Positions 51,027 through 59,813 of a DNA stretch of 64,000 nt are shown piece after piece. Below the pieces are notes generated by a model. The model was not told the origin of the DNA. It worked only from the letters and a program-made list of their open reading frames with translations, and did not search any database. The stretch is taken from NCBI GenBank assembly GCA_963710495.1, contig CAVQAI010000007.1:372001-436000 (forward strand), given 5' to 3'. The stretch comes from Bog-756 sp963710495 (GTDB taxonomy: Bacteria > Actinomycetota > Acidimicrobiia > Acidimicrobiales > RAAP-2). The position numbers were made by a program, and so were the translations under genes. Positions within the stretch are counted from its first letter, which is position 1. Every line of letters starts with the position of its first letter.

Positions 51027-53461
51027 GCGGACGGCACGCCGAGAGGAAGAGTGCGGGTCCGACCAGCGAGGACGAGTGGTCGCTACGGTACGACGGTTTC
51101 GACCCGGGGCACGAGGGCCTCCGAGAGGCCCTGTGCACGTTGGGCAATGGATTCTTCGCCACCCGCGGGGCGGCTCCGGAATCAGTCGCCGATGGCGTCC
51201 ACTATCCCGGTACCTATGTCGCCGGCCTGTACGACCGGCGCTCGACCGAACTAGCCGGGCGCACCGTCGAGAACGAGAGCCTCGTCAACATACCCAACTG
51301 GCTACCTCTCACGTTCAGCATCGATGGAGGGCCCTGGTTCGACCTCGGCAGCGTCGAGATACTCGAGTACTCCCAGGATCTCGACCTCCGCAGGGCGACG
51401 CTGACTCGGACAGTACGGATTCGCGACCCGGAGGGGCGGGTCACGCGCCTGCGACAGGAGCGGTTCGTGAGCATGGCCAACCGGCACGTCGCCGCCCTCC
51501 AGACCATCCTCCGGGCCGAGAACTGGTCGGGCCGCCTGGATGTCCGATCGGGTATCGATGGCAGGATCGTCAACGCCGGTGTGGCGCGCTACAGCCAATT
51601 CGACGAGCACCATCTGATCGGTATCCGCACCGGGGAAGTCAACGACGAAACCATCGCCTTGGCGGCCCAGACCAATCAGTCCGGTGTGTCCATTGCTCTC
51701 GCGGCCAGGACGCGGATCGAAGCTGCTGGTAACGGCTCGGGTCCCGTCTGTCGCGTGGTCGAGGAGCCCGGATTCATCGCCCATGAGCTCACTGCCGAGG
51801 CGAGGCCGTCCGAACCGATCACCATCGAGAAGGTCGTCACGCTCTTCACCTCGAGGGACCGTTCCGTCAGCGATGCCTGGACGGAAGCCATCTCGTGGAG
51901 TGGGCGACTCGGCGGCTTTGTCGAGCTTCTACGCCCTCACGTCCTCGACTGGGAGGATCTGTGGAAGCGGTTCTCCGTCGAGCTCGAATGTCATGACGGC
52001 CGGACGCGGTTGGCGCTCCATCTCCACATCTTCCACCTGCTTCAGACCACTTCCCGCAACACCCTCGACCTCGATGTCGGGGTGCCGGCTCGTGGCCTCC
52101 ATGGCGAGGCCTATCGGGGCCACGTGTTCTGGGACGAGCTCTTCATCTATCCCTATCTCAACCTTCACTTCCCCGAGTTGGTTCGGTCGCTGCTGCTGTA
52201 CCGCTACCGACGACTCCCCGAGGCCCGGTGGGCGGCCCGACAGTCAGGCGTCCGCGGGGCAATGTACCCATGGCAGAGCGGGAGCAACGGCCGTGAGGAG
52301 GCGCAGGTTGTCCATCTGAACCCGGTGTCCGGCCGATGGCGACCCGATGCCTCGCACCTACAACGGCACATCGGTTCCGCCATTGCCTTCAACATCTGGA
52401 AGTTCTACCAGGCGACCGCGGACATCGACTTCATGATCACCTTCGGCGCCGAGATGATCTTCGAGATCAGCCGCTTCTGGGCCGACATCGCCCACTACGA
52501 CCCGGCGACCGATCGTTACGAGATCGTCGGCGTGATGGGCCCGGACGAGTACCACGACGGCTATGTCGGCGCATCGGCTCCGGGGCTCCGGAACAACGGC
52601 TACACCAATGTGATGGCCGTGTGGGTCCTGAGCCGAGCCCTCGAACTGGTCGAGCTCCTGCCAGAACCGCGCCGCAGCGAGCTGCGGGCTCACATGTCCC
52701 TGGACGACGCCGAGTTGGCCCACTGGGAAGAGGTGAGCCGCAAGATGCGGCTGATCTTCCACCAGGACGGCGTCATCAGCCAGTTCGAAGGGTACGAAGA
52801 CTTGGCCGAACTGGACTGGGACGGCTACCGGGCCCGCTACGGCGACATCTCCCGTCTCGATCGGATTCTCGAGGGCGAGGACGACACGCCCAACGCCTAC
52901 AAGGCGTCGAAGCAGGCAGACGTGCTGATGCTCTTCTACCTCCTCTCCAGCCAGGAGCTGGAGGCGATCTTCGATCGGCTGGGCTATGCCTTCGACTCCG
53001 ACGTCATTCCTCGCACCATCGACTACTACCTGCAACGAACCTCGCACGGGTCGACCCTGAGCCGGGTGGTTCACAGCTGGGTGCTGGCCCGCTCCGACCG
53101 CGAGCAGTCGTGGAGGTTCTTCGAGGACGCTCTCCGCAGCGACCTCGATGACACTCAGGGTGGGACCACCGCCGAAGGGATCCATCTGGGCGCCATGGCC
53201 GGCACGGTGGATCTTCTGGAGCGCTGCTACCTGGGCGTCGAAATCCGGGATGACGGCATCTGGTTCCATCCCCAGCTCCCAGCCGAGGTCGAGAGCCTCA
53301 CCCTCGACATCCGCTTTCGCCGGAGGTGGATAAATGTCATCGTGTCCGACGGCGACATCACGGTGGAGGCGGCGGACTGGGGTGAGGGCAGTGCCCTCGT
53401 GGGGTTGGACGGGGAGATTGCCGAGCTGGCTCCCGGCGAGCGCCGCCGGATGACCCTCTGA
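51023..53461 (+). CDS. GH65 disaccharide phosphorylase (trehalose/kojibiose/maltose type)
   Basis: 812 residues. Family GH65 splits alpha-glucosides with phosphate into beta-glucose-1-P and glucose. Visible motifs: YDGFDPGHEGLREALCTLGNGFFATRGA at the N terminus, HGEAYRGHVFWDELFIYPYLN, MYPWQSGSNGREEAQ and the catalytic-acid loop VMGPDEYHDGYVG; then NNGYTNVMAVW and TSHGSTLSRVVHSW. The specific disaccharide cannot be read from the sequence. It is 4-bp coupled to the beta-phosphoglucomutase, so the two form a complete path to glucose-6-P that saves one ATP. The pair matches the content of Rv2006, in which HAD and GH65 parts are fused. Confidence 0.9.
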   Translation: MSGRHAERKSAGPTSEDEWSLRYDGFDPGHEGLREALCTLGNGFFATRGAAPESVADGVHYPGTYVAGLYDRRSTELAGRTVENESLVNIPNWLPLTFSIDGGPWFDLGSVEILEYSQDLDLRRATLTRTVRIRDPEGRVTRLRQERFVSMANRHVAALQTILRAENWSGRLDVRSGIDGRIVNAGVARYSQFDEHHLIGIRTGEVNDETIALAAQTNQSGVSIALAARTRIEAAGNGSGPVCRVVEEPGFIAHELTAEARPSEPITIEKVVTLFTSRDRSVSDAWTEAISWSGRLGGFVELLRPHVLDWEDLWKRFSVELECHDGRTRLALHLHIFHLLQTTSRNTLDLDVGVPARGLHGEAYRGHVFWDELFIYPYLNLHFPELVRSLLLYRYRRLPEARWAARQSGVRGAMYPWQSGSNGREEAQVVHLNPVSGRWRPDASHLQRHIGSAIAFNIWKFYQATADIDFMITFGAEMIFEISRFWADIAHYDPATDRYEIVGVMGPDEYHDGYVGASAPGLRNNGYTNVMAVWVLSRALELVELLPEPRRSELRAHMSLDDAELAHWEEVSRKMRLIFHQDGVISQFEGYEDLAELDWDGYRARYGDISRLDRILEGEDDTPNAYKASKQADVLMLFYLLSSQELEAIFDRLGYAFDSDVIPRTIDYYLQRTSHGSTLSRVVHSWVLARSDREQSWRFFEDALRSDLDDTQGGTTAEGIHLGAMAGTVDLLERCYLGVEIRDDGIWFHPQLPAEVESLTLDIRFRRRWINVIVSDGDITVEAADWGEGSALVGLDGEIAELAPGERRRMTL

Positions 53462-53490
53462 GCCTCGTCAGCCGGAGGTCAATCTGCAAT

Positions 53491-53506
53491 TGGGGTCAAA
53501 GGTCCC
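53491..53506 (-). promoter_or_regulatory. DosR-like box 7 (ABC export operon)
   Basis: Minus strand GGGACCTTTGACCCCA, three mismatches to the consensus, about 92 bp before ATG 53591 of the permease gene. A GTG at 53513 is only a few bases from the box and is therefore an unlikely start. Confidence 0.62.
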
Positions 53507-53590
53507 TACAGCGTGACCGCCTCTCAGGTGGACAATGGACGGCGTGAGCCACGTCACGTCCGGCCGGATCCCATCCCGACGATCCGTTCG

Positions 53591-54709
53591 ATGACCTTCT
53601 TCGACCTGATCCTGCGCAGCCTCTGGCGGAAGAAGGCGCGGTCGATCGGAATGGCCTTTGCCGTCGCCATTGCCGTGATGACCGTCGTCACCCTGGCCGT
53701 CACCAGCAGCGGCCTCGAGCAATCGGCCGCCGCCATCGTCTCGGTGGGCAAGGCCGACTTCACCGTGCTTCAGAAAGGGGCGGCGGACACCCTGTCGAGC
53801 ACCATCGACCGGCAGGAATTAGCGAAGATCAGCCAAACGCCGGGCGTGGCCAGCGCGGTCGGTGTGCTGGTCGAGATCCAGCAGATCAATGCCGACAATC
53901 CCGCGTTCATCGAGATCGGCATCGACCCCGGTGACCTCGCACGCTTCGGAGTCACCGTCGTGCGTGGACAACCGTATGCCGCGACCGCACCGAACGAGGT
54001 GATGCTCGGGTGGCGAGCGGCAGCCAACCTCGGCTTGGGGGTAGGCGACCAATTCCGCGCCAACGGAACCTCGAACACCGTGGTCGGCATCTACTCGACG
54101 GGCAACTCGTTCGGGGACGCGGGTGCCATGTTCCCTCTTCCGGCAATCCAGGGATACAACCGGGTTGCCGGCATCGTCACGCTGGCATTCGTCAAGGTGG
54201 ACCCGGGTTCGAAGCCTGCGACAGTCGCCAACCGCATCGCCTACGATCAGCCCCAGCTCACCACCATCCAGACGGCCTCCCAGTTCGGACGGGCCGACCG
54301 GAACCTGGTGTACCTCCAAGCCGCGGTCAACGGGAGCACCGTGCTCGCCATCCTGATCGGCGCGGTCATCGTGGGGAACACCATGCTCCTCTCGCTGTTC
54401 GAGCGGACTCGTGAGTTCGGCCTGCTTCGGGCCATCGGCTGGACCCGGCGACGAACGGTGAGCCTCCTGATCAGCGAGAGCCTGCTTCTCGCATTGCTGG
54501 GTGCCCTCATCGGTGTCGTGCTCTCATTCATCGTGGCCGCGGTGTTGGCCCGCCTCCCGGCTCTCCGGGGCATCCTCCACCCCAACTTCACCGAGGGTGC
54601 ATTCTGGAGAGCCCTGTTCACCGCCCTCGTGATGACCTTGATCGGCGCGCTCTACCCCACGATCCGCGCCGCCCTCCTCTCTCCCCTCAAGGCCCTCAGC
54701 TATGAATGA
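53591..54709 (+). CDS. FtsX-like ABC transporter permease (MacB type)
   Basis: 372 residues with four spans: an N-terminal one (SIGMAFAVAIAVMTVVTLAVT), then an external domain (~residues 40-255), then three near 265-365 (STVLAILIGAVIVGNTMLLSLFE, LLLALLGALIGVVLSFIVAA, LFTALVMTLIGALYPTIRAAL). This is the minimal MacB/LolC-type permease. It overlaps the ATPase gene by 8 bp. Located below a DosR-like box, it may export a peptide or lipid under stress; the cargo is unknown. Confidence 0.85.
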   Translation: MTFFDLILRSLWRKKARSIGMAFAVAIAVMTVVTLAVTSSGLEQSAAAIVSVGKADFTVLQKGAADTLSSTIDRQELAKISQTPGVASAVGVLVEIQQINADNPAFIEIGIDPGDLARFGVTVVRGQPYAATAPNEVMLGWRAAANLGLGVGDQFRANGTSNTVVGIYSTGNSFGDAGAMFPLPAIQGYNRVAGIVTLAFVKVDPGSKPATVANRIAYDQPQLTTIQTASQFGRADRNLVYLQAAVNGSTVLAILIGAVIVGNTMLLSLFERTREFGLLRAIGWTRRRTVSLLISESLLLALLGALIGVVLSFIVAAVLARLPALRGILHPNFTEGAFWRALFTALVMTLIGALYPTIRAALLSPLKALSYE

Positions 54710-55430
54710 TCGAACCGGTAACGATCCCGCGGTGGTCGTGCAGGGAGTGACCAGGGTCTATCCCGGCAACGTCAACGCACTGGCCGGCGTCGATCTCACG
54801 GTGGAGTACGGCGAGACGGTTGCCATCACCGGACCATCGGGCTGTGGAAAGTCGACACTGCTCCACCTGCTGGCCGATATCGACACCCCCACCACCGGGT
54901 CGGTGATCGTGGCCGGACGGGATCTCGCCCATGTACGTGACCCCAGCGGCTACCGCCGGAACGAGGTGGGCCTGGTCTTCCAATTCCACAACCTCCTGCC
55001 TCAATTGTCGGCCCTCGGCAACGTCGAGCTTCCGATGTTCGGCACCCACCTGTCGGCACGCCAACGAAAGGCTCGGGCGAGCGATCTGCTGGCCCAAGTC
55101 GACCTCAGCGGCTGCGAGAATCGATTGCCGACCGAGCTCTCCGGCGGTGAGCGCCAGCGAGTTGCGATCGCCCGCGCCTTGGCCAACGACCCCAAGATCC
55201 TGCTGGCGGATGAACCGACCGGGAGCCTCGACTCCCGGTCGACCATCAGGTTCTTGGATCTGCTGGACCGGCTCGGCGAGGAGGGCGCGACCATCGTCAT
55301 GGTGACGCACGCCCCGGATGTCGCCGCGCACGCCGACCGCATTGTCGAGATGCGGGACGGCACCATCGCCCCAGAAGGCGGCCCGTCGTCGCTGTCGGAT
55401 CGCAGCTCCACCGTTCCGACCGGCTCCTGA
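54702..55430 (+). CDS. ABC transporter ATP-binding protein (LolD/MacB type)
   Basis: 242 residues. Walker A GPSGCGKST (~43-51), signature LSGGERQRVAIARA (~140), Walker B ILLADEPTGSLD and His-switch MVTHAPDVAAHADR. Partner of the preceding permease, with which it overlaps by 8 bp. Together they form a MacB-like export unit without a visible third component. A Ser/Pro-rich tail of 20 residues ends the protein. Confidence 0.9.
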   Translation: MNDRTGNDPAVVVQGVTRVYPGNVNALAGVDLTVEYGETVAITGPSGCGKSTLLHLLADIDTPTTGSVIVAGRDLAHVRDPSGYRRNEVGLVFQFHNLLPQLSALGNVELPMFGTHLSARQRKARASDLLAQVDLSGCENRLPTELSGGERQRVAIARALANDPKILLADEPTGSLDSRSTIRFLDLLDRLGEEGATIVMVTHAPDVAAHADRIVEMRDGTIAPEGGPSSLSDRSSTVPTGS

Positions 55431-55441
55431 GTTCGTCCGAC

Positions 55442-55455
55442 CGGCCCTTCGGCCG
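55442..55455. terminator. Short GC hairpin between convergent operons
   Basis: CGGCCCTTCGGCCG forms a 5-bp perfect stem with a 4-base loop, between the stops of the ABC ATPase (55430) and the convergent ftsH (55484). There is no T-run, so intrinsic termination is only a possibility. Confidence 0.3.
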
Positions 55456-55483
55456 AGGAACCCAGCCGTGCTCGCCCTGACGG

Positions 55484-57535
55484 CTAGGACCCCGGTTCGG
55501 CTCCTCGACGGACCGTCAAGGGGCTCTCCTGTTCGGGCCGCTCGGCCGGAGGATCCGCGACGCCGGCCGCGGGCTCCGATCGACCGGCAGCCGGAGCAGC
55601 TGCGCGGTCGCTGGGCGACGAGGCGGGACGATCAGGTGCGACAGTGATCCCTGTCCCTCCGGCGGGCTCCGTCGTTCCGGCCAGGGCGTAGACATCGGAG
55701 CCGTCGATGGTCTCGTTGGCCAGGAGCTCGTCGACCACCTGGTCGAGCACTTCGCGATGGTCCGTCAGGACCCTGATCGCCCGTTGTTCGGCCTCGCCCA
55801 GCAAACGGGACACCTCGTCGTCGATAGCGGCCTGGGTCTGCTCCGCAAAGGGCCGGCTCGACAACGCGCTTCCTCCCGGGTCGAGGAAGACCGAACCGCC
55901 CAACGGGTAGCCCACCGGCCCGACCCTCGACGAGAGACCGAACTCCCGCACCATCTTGAGAGCCAGTTCGGTGGCCTTGGCCAAGTCGTTGGCGGCGCCC
56001 GTCGACCCTTGGCCGAGTACCACGAGCTCACTGGCCCGGCCCCCCAGCCAGACGGCCAGCATGTCGTACAGATAGCCCTCACCGTACAGGTGGCGCTCGA
56101 CCAGGGGAAGCTGCTCGGTCACGCCGAGCGTCTGACCGGCCGGGAGGATCGTGACCTTGGCGATCGGGTCGGCGTCCTCCGAATAGACGGCCACCACCGC
56201 ATGACCGGCCTCGTGGATGGCGACCGCATGCTTCTCTTCGGGCAACAGGACATTCGAGCCCTCGCGTCGGCCGAGGATGATCCGGTCCCGAGCCTCCTCG
56301 AAGTCGGACGCCGTCAGCACATCCCGATCGGCTCGCACCGCGACGATTGCCGCCTCGTTGACGAGGTTGGCCAGGTCCGCCCCCGAGAAACCCGGGGTGC
56401 CTCGGGCCACGACCTCGAGGTCGACGCCGGGATCGAGCTGCTTTCCCTGCGAATGGACCTTCATGATGGCGAGACGCTCCGACAAGGTGGGAAGTGGGAT
56501 GGTGACCTGGCGGTCGAACCGCCCGGGGCGGAGTAAGGCAGGGTCGAGGACCTCCGGCCTGTTGGTTGCGGCCAGCACGACGATGCCGCTCGTCGGATCG
56601 AACCCGTCCATCTCCGCCAGGAGCTGGTTCAGGGTCTGTTCCCGCTCGTCATTGGAGACAACGGCGCCCGTACCGGAACGCCGCTGCCCGATCGCATCGA
56701 TCTCATCGACGAAGATGATCGCCGGGGCCCGTTTGCGTGCCTCGTCGAAGAGATCGCGGACACGGGCGGCTCCCACGCCGACGAACATTTCGACGAAGCT
56801 CGAGCCCGTCACCGAGAAGAACGGAACCTCGGCCTCGCCCGCCACCGCCCGGGCCAGCAGCGTCTTGCCGGTCCCGGGAGGGCCGACCATCAGGATGCCG
56901 CGCGGCGGCATGGCGCCGGCGCGGGCGTACCGTTCGGGGTGCTGGAGGAAGTCGACGACCTCACGGATCTCGAGCTTCGCCCCCTCGTAGCCGGCCACAT
57001 CGGCGAACGTGGTCTTGGGTCGCTCTTCGTCGAACACCTTTGCCTTGGACCGGCCGACTCCCATCGCCCCCTGTAGTCGGCCGGCGGCGCCCTTGGACAG
57101 GCGCCACCACAGGTAGCCGACGAAGATGAGGGGAAGCAGCAGGATTCCCCAGGACAGGATTTCGGCTCCGAACGAGGTTCCGCTCGTACCGGCGGTGATC
57201 TGCACATGATTCGTCTGCAACTCGTCGAGGAACGACTGGCCGGCCTGCGGTGGGATGGCCGTGGTGTAGTTGCTGCCGTCGGTCAGCGTGCCGGTGGCAC
57301 TCCCACTCGTCTCGATCGTGACGGTCTTGACCTTGTGCGCGGAGACGTCGCTGAGGAACTGCGAGTAGTTGAGCGTGACCTGCTTGGCATTCTTTGCGAT
57401 GGGCAGCACCAGGAACAGCACCGCCATGATGACGAAGGCCAGCGGCCAAAGGAAGTGGCGCCACCCCGGGGGGCGGGGCGGGGCGACTGGCGCCCCTTTG
57501 TCGTTGGTGGGTGGCGATGCGGCCTGCTTGCTCAT
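55484..57535 (-). CDS. ftsH: ATP-dependent zinc metalloprotease FtsH
   Basis: 683 residues, anchored by spans near residues 28-46 and 137-157 with an external domain between. The AAA module has MVGPPGTGKTLLARAVAGEA (Walker A), APAIIFVDEIDAIGQRR (Walker B) and the pore motif FVEMFVGVG; the second region of homology is NRPEVLDPALLRPGRFDRQ. The protease site is AIHEAGHAVVAV (HExxH). The C-terminal ~70 residues are Pro/Ala-rich. FtsH degrades damaged membrane proteins and short-lived regulators. It follows a 60-residue protein gene by 14 bp; the pair lies below a DosR-like box, which is unusual for ftsH. Confidence 0.95.
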   Translation of the reverse strand: MSKQAASPPTNDKGAPVAPPRPPGWRHFLWPLAFVIMAVLFLVLPIAKNAKQVTLNYSQFLSDVSAHKVKTVTIETSGSATGTLTDGSNYTTAIPPQAGQSFLDELQTNHVQITAGTSGTSFGAEILSWGILLLPLIFVGYLWWRLSKGAAGRLQGAMGVGRSKAKVFDEERPKTTFADVAGYEGAKLEIREVVDFLQHPERYARAGAMPPRGILMVGPPGTGKTLLARAVAGEAEVPFFSVTGSSFVEMFVGVGAARVRDLFDEARKRAPAIIFVDEIDAIGQRRSGTGAVVSNDEREQTLNQLLAEMDGFDPTSGIVVLAATNRPEVLDPALLRPGRFDRQVTIPLPTLSERLAIMKVHSQGKQLDPGVDLEVVARGTPGFSGADLANLVNEAAIVAVRADRDVLTASDFEEARDRIILGRREGSNVLLPEEKHAVAIHEAGHAVVAVYSEDADPIAKVTILPAGQTLGVTEQLPLVERHLYGEGYLYDMLAVWLGGRASELVVLGQGSTGAANDLAKATELALKMVREFGLSSRVGPVGYPLGGSVFLDPGGSALSSRPFAEQTQAAIDDEVSRLLGEAEQRAIRVLTDHREVLDQVVDELLANETIDGSDVYALAGTTEPAGGTGITVAPDRPASSPSDRAAAPAAGRSEPAAGVADPPAERPEQESPLTVRRGAEPGS

Positions 57536-57549
57536 TGACGACCAGCAGC

Positions 57550-57732
57550 CTAGGCGCCCTTCGAATCGTCCAGTAGGGCGAGCACCGACCGGAGGCGGTC
57601 TCGACGGGCCCCGAGGTCTCTGCGAAACCCAGGGTTGTCAGTATTGGCGATCTCGCTGCTCATGTCGCTGATCACCTGAGAGAGGGTGTCACGTAACTCC
57701 TCGGCAAGCGGCCGGTCCAGGTCCAGGATCAT
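57550..57732 (-). CDS. Small helical protein upstream of ftsH
   Basis: 60 residues: MILDLDRPLAEELRDTLSQV, then SDMSSEIANTDNPGFRRDLGARRDRLRSVLALLDD. Highly charged, two predicted helices, no cysteine or span. GGAGGG at the right distance supports ATG 57732. It is the first gene below box 57799-57814 and ends 14 bp before ftsH, so it could act with or on the protease. No family is recognised. Confidence 0.65.
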   Translation of the reverse strand: MILDLDRPLAEELRDTLSQVISDMSSEIANTDNPGFRRDLGARRDRLRSVLALLDDSKGA

Positions 57733-57798
57733 GGAAGTTCCCTCCAAGGTTGGTCAACGAGATCATGGCCTATCCTCTGGGACCCGGTCGGACAGGGA

Positions 57799-57814
57799 CA
57801 GGGCCGAAGGTCCA
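57799..57814 (-). promoter_or_regulatory. DosR-like box 8 (small protein-ftsH operon)
   Basis: Minus strand TGGACCTTCGGCCCTG; only the two outermost bases differ from the consensus. Centre 74 bp upstream of ATG 57732. Confidence 0.7.
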
Positions 57815-57865
57815 TAGATCGGAGACGACGGGCCGGCCGCCCGGTCATTGTGCTCTACAGAGCGA

Positions 57866-58765
57866 TCACTCCGCTCGGAGTTGCTCCCTCGCCTCGGTCA
57901 GGTGCGCGAGCTCGTCGGGGCCGACGCCCGGCAGCTGGAGGCCCATCCGATCGATGGCATCCACAAGGATCCCCCCCACCAGGGCACGGGCCGCGTACTT
58001 GTGATCCGCCGGTACGACATACCACGGAGCCCAGGGTGTCGACGTGGTCGCGATCGCCTCTTCGTAGGCTGCCTGGTACTCGTCCCAGTGCTCACGTTCG
58101 TTCAGGTCCGCCATGGAGAACTTCCAGTACTTCGCCGGATCCTCCAGACGTTCGACAAGTCGCTTTCTCTGTTCGTGCTTGGACAGGTGCAGGAAGATCT
58201 TGACGATCCGGGTGCCTTCGCGGTGGAGGTGCCGCTCGAAGGCGTTGATGTCCTCGTAGCGCCGGACCCACAGGCTCTCGGACTGGGAAGGCGGGGAAGA
58301 GCCGGCCTCATCACCCAGGAGCTCCGGATGCACCCGGACCACCAGGACCTCCTCGTAGTAGGAGCGGTTGAAGATCCCGATGGTCCCCCGCTCGGGCAGG
58401 GCTTTGTTGTAACGCCAGAGGAAGTCGTGTTCGAGTGCTTCATCGGAGGGTCGTTTGAAGGCGACCACTCGACAGCCCTGCGGGTTGACCCCTGACATGA
58501 CGTGTTTGATGGTTCCGTCCTTGCCCGCAGCGTCCATCGCCTGGAGGACGACGAGCAGCGCATGCGTGTTGCTGGCCCACAACAGCTCTTGCGCCGTCTC
58601 GAGCTCCCCGACGAAGGAACGCAGGTCCTCGCGTGCGACCTTGCGACGTGAACCCCTGTCGCCAAGCCAGTTCACCGTCGCCGACTCTGTACTACGTCCG
58701 CGCAGATTGGCCCGCTCCCCGGGCCGGACCGTCAGCTCTTCGATGACGGCTCCCTCGAGCTTCAT
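57866..58765 (-). CDS. Polyphosphate kinase 2 family protein (PPK2)
   Basis: 299 residues. PPK2 uses polyphosphate to phosphorylate nucleoside mono- or diphosphates. Walker A is LQAMDAAGKDGTIKHVMSGVN, followed by NPQGCRVVAFKRPSDEALEHDFLWR; Walker B region is GTIGIFNRSYYEEVLVVRVHPE; the lid contains KIFLHLSKHEQRKRLVERL and KYWKFSMADLNER. The AGKDGTIKHVMSGVNPQG segment is characteristic of the single-domain group often acting on AMP and ADP. It could regenerate ATP from stored polyphosphate when respiration stops. No DosR-like box was found in front of it. Confidence 0.9.
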   Translation of the reverse strand: MKLEGAVIEELTVRPGERANLRGRSTESATVNWLGDRGSRRKVAREDLRSFVGELETAQELLWASNTHALLVVLQAMDAAGKDGTIKHVMSGVNPQGCRVVAFKRPSDEALEHDFLWRYNKALPERGTIGIFNRSYYEEVLVVRVHPELLGDEAGSSPPSQSESLWVRRYEDINAFERHLHREGTRIVKIFLHLSKHEQRKRLVERLEDPAKYWKFSMADLNEREHWDEYQAAYEEAIATTSTPWAPWYVVPADHKYAARALVGGILVDAIDRMGLQLPGVGPDELAHLTEAREQLRAE

Positions 58766-59158
58766 GGGCTCGCCTTGGCCGGCGCGTCATCGACCCCTTG
58801 GCCACCGGAATTGCCGTCAGCCGCCACGGACATGATCGGGGGAAGGCTTCGAAAGGGGTCGGCATGGTATGTCCATCCGCCTCCCGAAGCCTCACTGGGA
58901 CCCAGGATGGGCCGGGCGCCCGACGCGTTCAGGAGCGGAGGACCGCTGCGTTGGTCGATGCCGAGCCCTGCTGGTTGGCATGGGAATTGGAGCACGAGGA
59001 TCCCCGTCTTTGTTCTCCGCCTTGGCTGCGCCCCTTCGCCAGGCCAAGGGAAGGCGATATCACGTACAAACTCACCGTAGCGAAACTCGGAACGGCACTT
59101 CTGACTGCACCATTCCGTCCGCCTCGAATACGGATCCGGTCAGCGCGTCCATCCCGTG
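58766..59158. other. Intergenic stretch, no gene or box seen
   Basis: About 390 bp between the PPK2 start and the 3' end of the next minus-strand gene. Short frames exist on both strands but none has a good start or domain. A promoter for PPK2 must lie at its left end. Confidence 0.5.
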
Positions 59159-59611
59159 TCATTGGGCACGGGAACTCCCTCGGAAGCGATGGAGGGCCTG
59201 TCGCACCTCATCCACGAACCTGCTCGGGCCCACCGTCGAACCGCCTGGCGCCGGGCGCTCCCAATCGAGCTCGACCCGGAGCATGACGTCGTGCTGCAAT
59301 TCTTCGACAGTGCTATCCGTCCGTTCCGCCACCATGACCAGCTCGTGGGCCAAAAGGGCGACCGCGCCGAGCCAGATGGCATGGAGGTGGGCGCGGGACC
59401 TTTCCCGGGACTCGCCGTGAGCGTGCCGGACGAGCACGTCGCCGGGAGCGTGGGCCAACACACTCATCCACGCCCACTCGGGAATGGGCAGCCCCCGGCG
59501 CTCCAGCAGGGACGGGTACTCCCCGACCAGGAAACTCTCACACTCCTCCACCAGATGACGGGCTTGCGCCTTGACGTGGTGGCCCCTTGACCTCTCCCAT
59601 GGCGACCGCAT
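59159..59611 (-). CDS. Uncharacterised helical protein below a DosR-like box
   Basis: 150 residues: MRSPWERSRGHHVKAQARHL, ECESFLVGEYPSLLERRGLP, EWAWMSVLAHAPGDVLVRHA, HLHAIWLGAVALLAHELVMV, and a charged end. It is mostly helical with one hydrophobic stretch that is too short and broken for a certain span. I use ATG 59611, which has GGGGG before it, because the longer frame (to 59689) would run into the box. No family is recognised. Confidence 0.55.
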   Translation of the reverse strand: MRSPWERSRGHHVKAQARHLVEECESFLVGEYPSLLERRGLPIPEWAWMSVLAHAPGDVLVRHAHGESRERSRAHLHAIWLGAVALLAHELVMVAERTDSTVEELQHDVMLRVELDWERPAPGGSTVGPSRFVDEVRQALHRFRGSSRAQ

Positions 59612-59671
59612 CGGTCCCCCCTCTGATGGAGCTCCGCTCGGGCCATCTTCGCCCTCATCGGTGCTGCTCGG

Positions 59672-59687
59672 AAGGGCCAAAGGTCCC
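59672..59687 (-). promoter_or_regulatory. DosR-like box 9 (uncharacterised helical protein)
   Basis: Minus strand GGGACCTTTGGCCCTT, two mismatches. Centre 68 bp upstream of ATG 59611. With box 59765-59780 it makes a divergent promoter pair. Confidence 0.7.
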
Positions 59688-59764
59688 AAACGAAGCGACG
59701 TCTCCGGGGCAATCGCGGCCGCCTACTTCCAGCTCGCGGGAGCGCGACAAATGTCGCCGAAGCT

Positions 59765-59780
59765 GGGACTTTCGGCCCTA
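59765..59780 (+). promoter_or_regulatory. DosR-like box 10 (erythromycin-esterase-like gene)
   Basis: GGGACTTTCGGCCCTA, one mismatch to the consensus, centre 41 bp upstream of ATG 59814. Confidence 0.72.
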
Positions 59781-59813
59781 CTCCCGGACCACCTGGACGC
59801 ACAGGTTTGAGCT

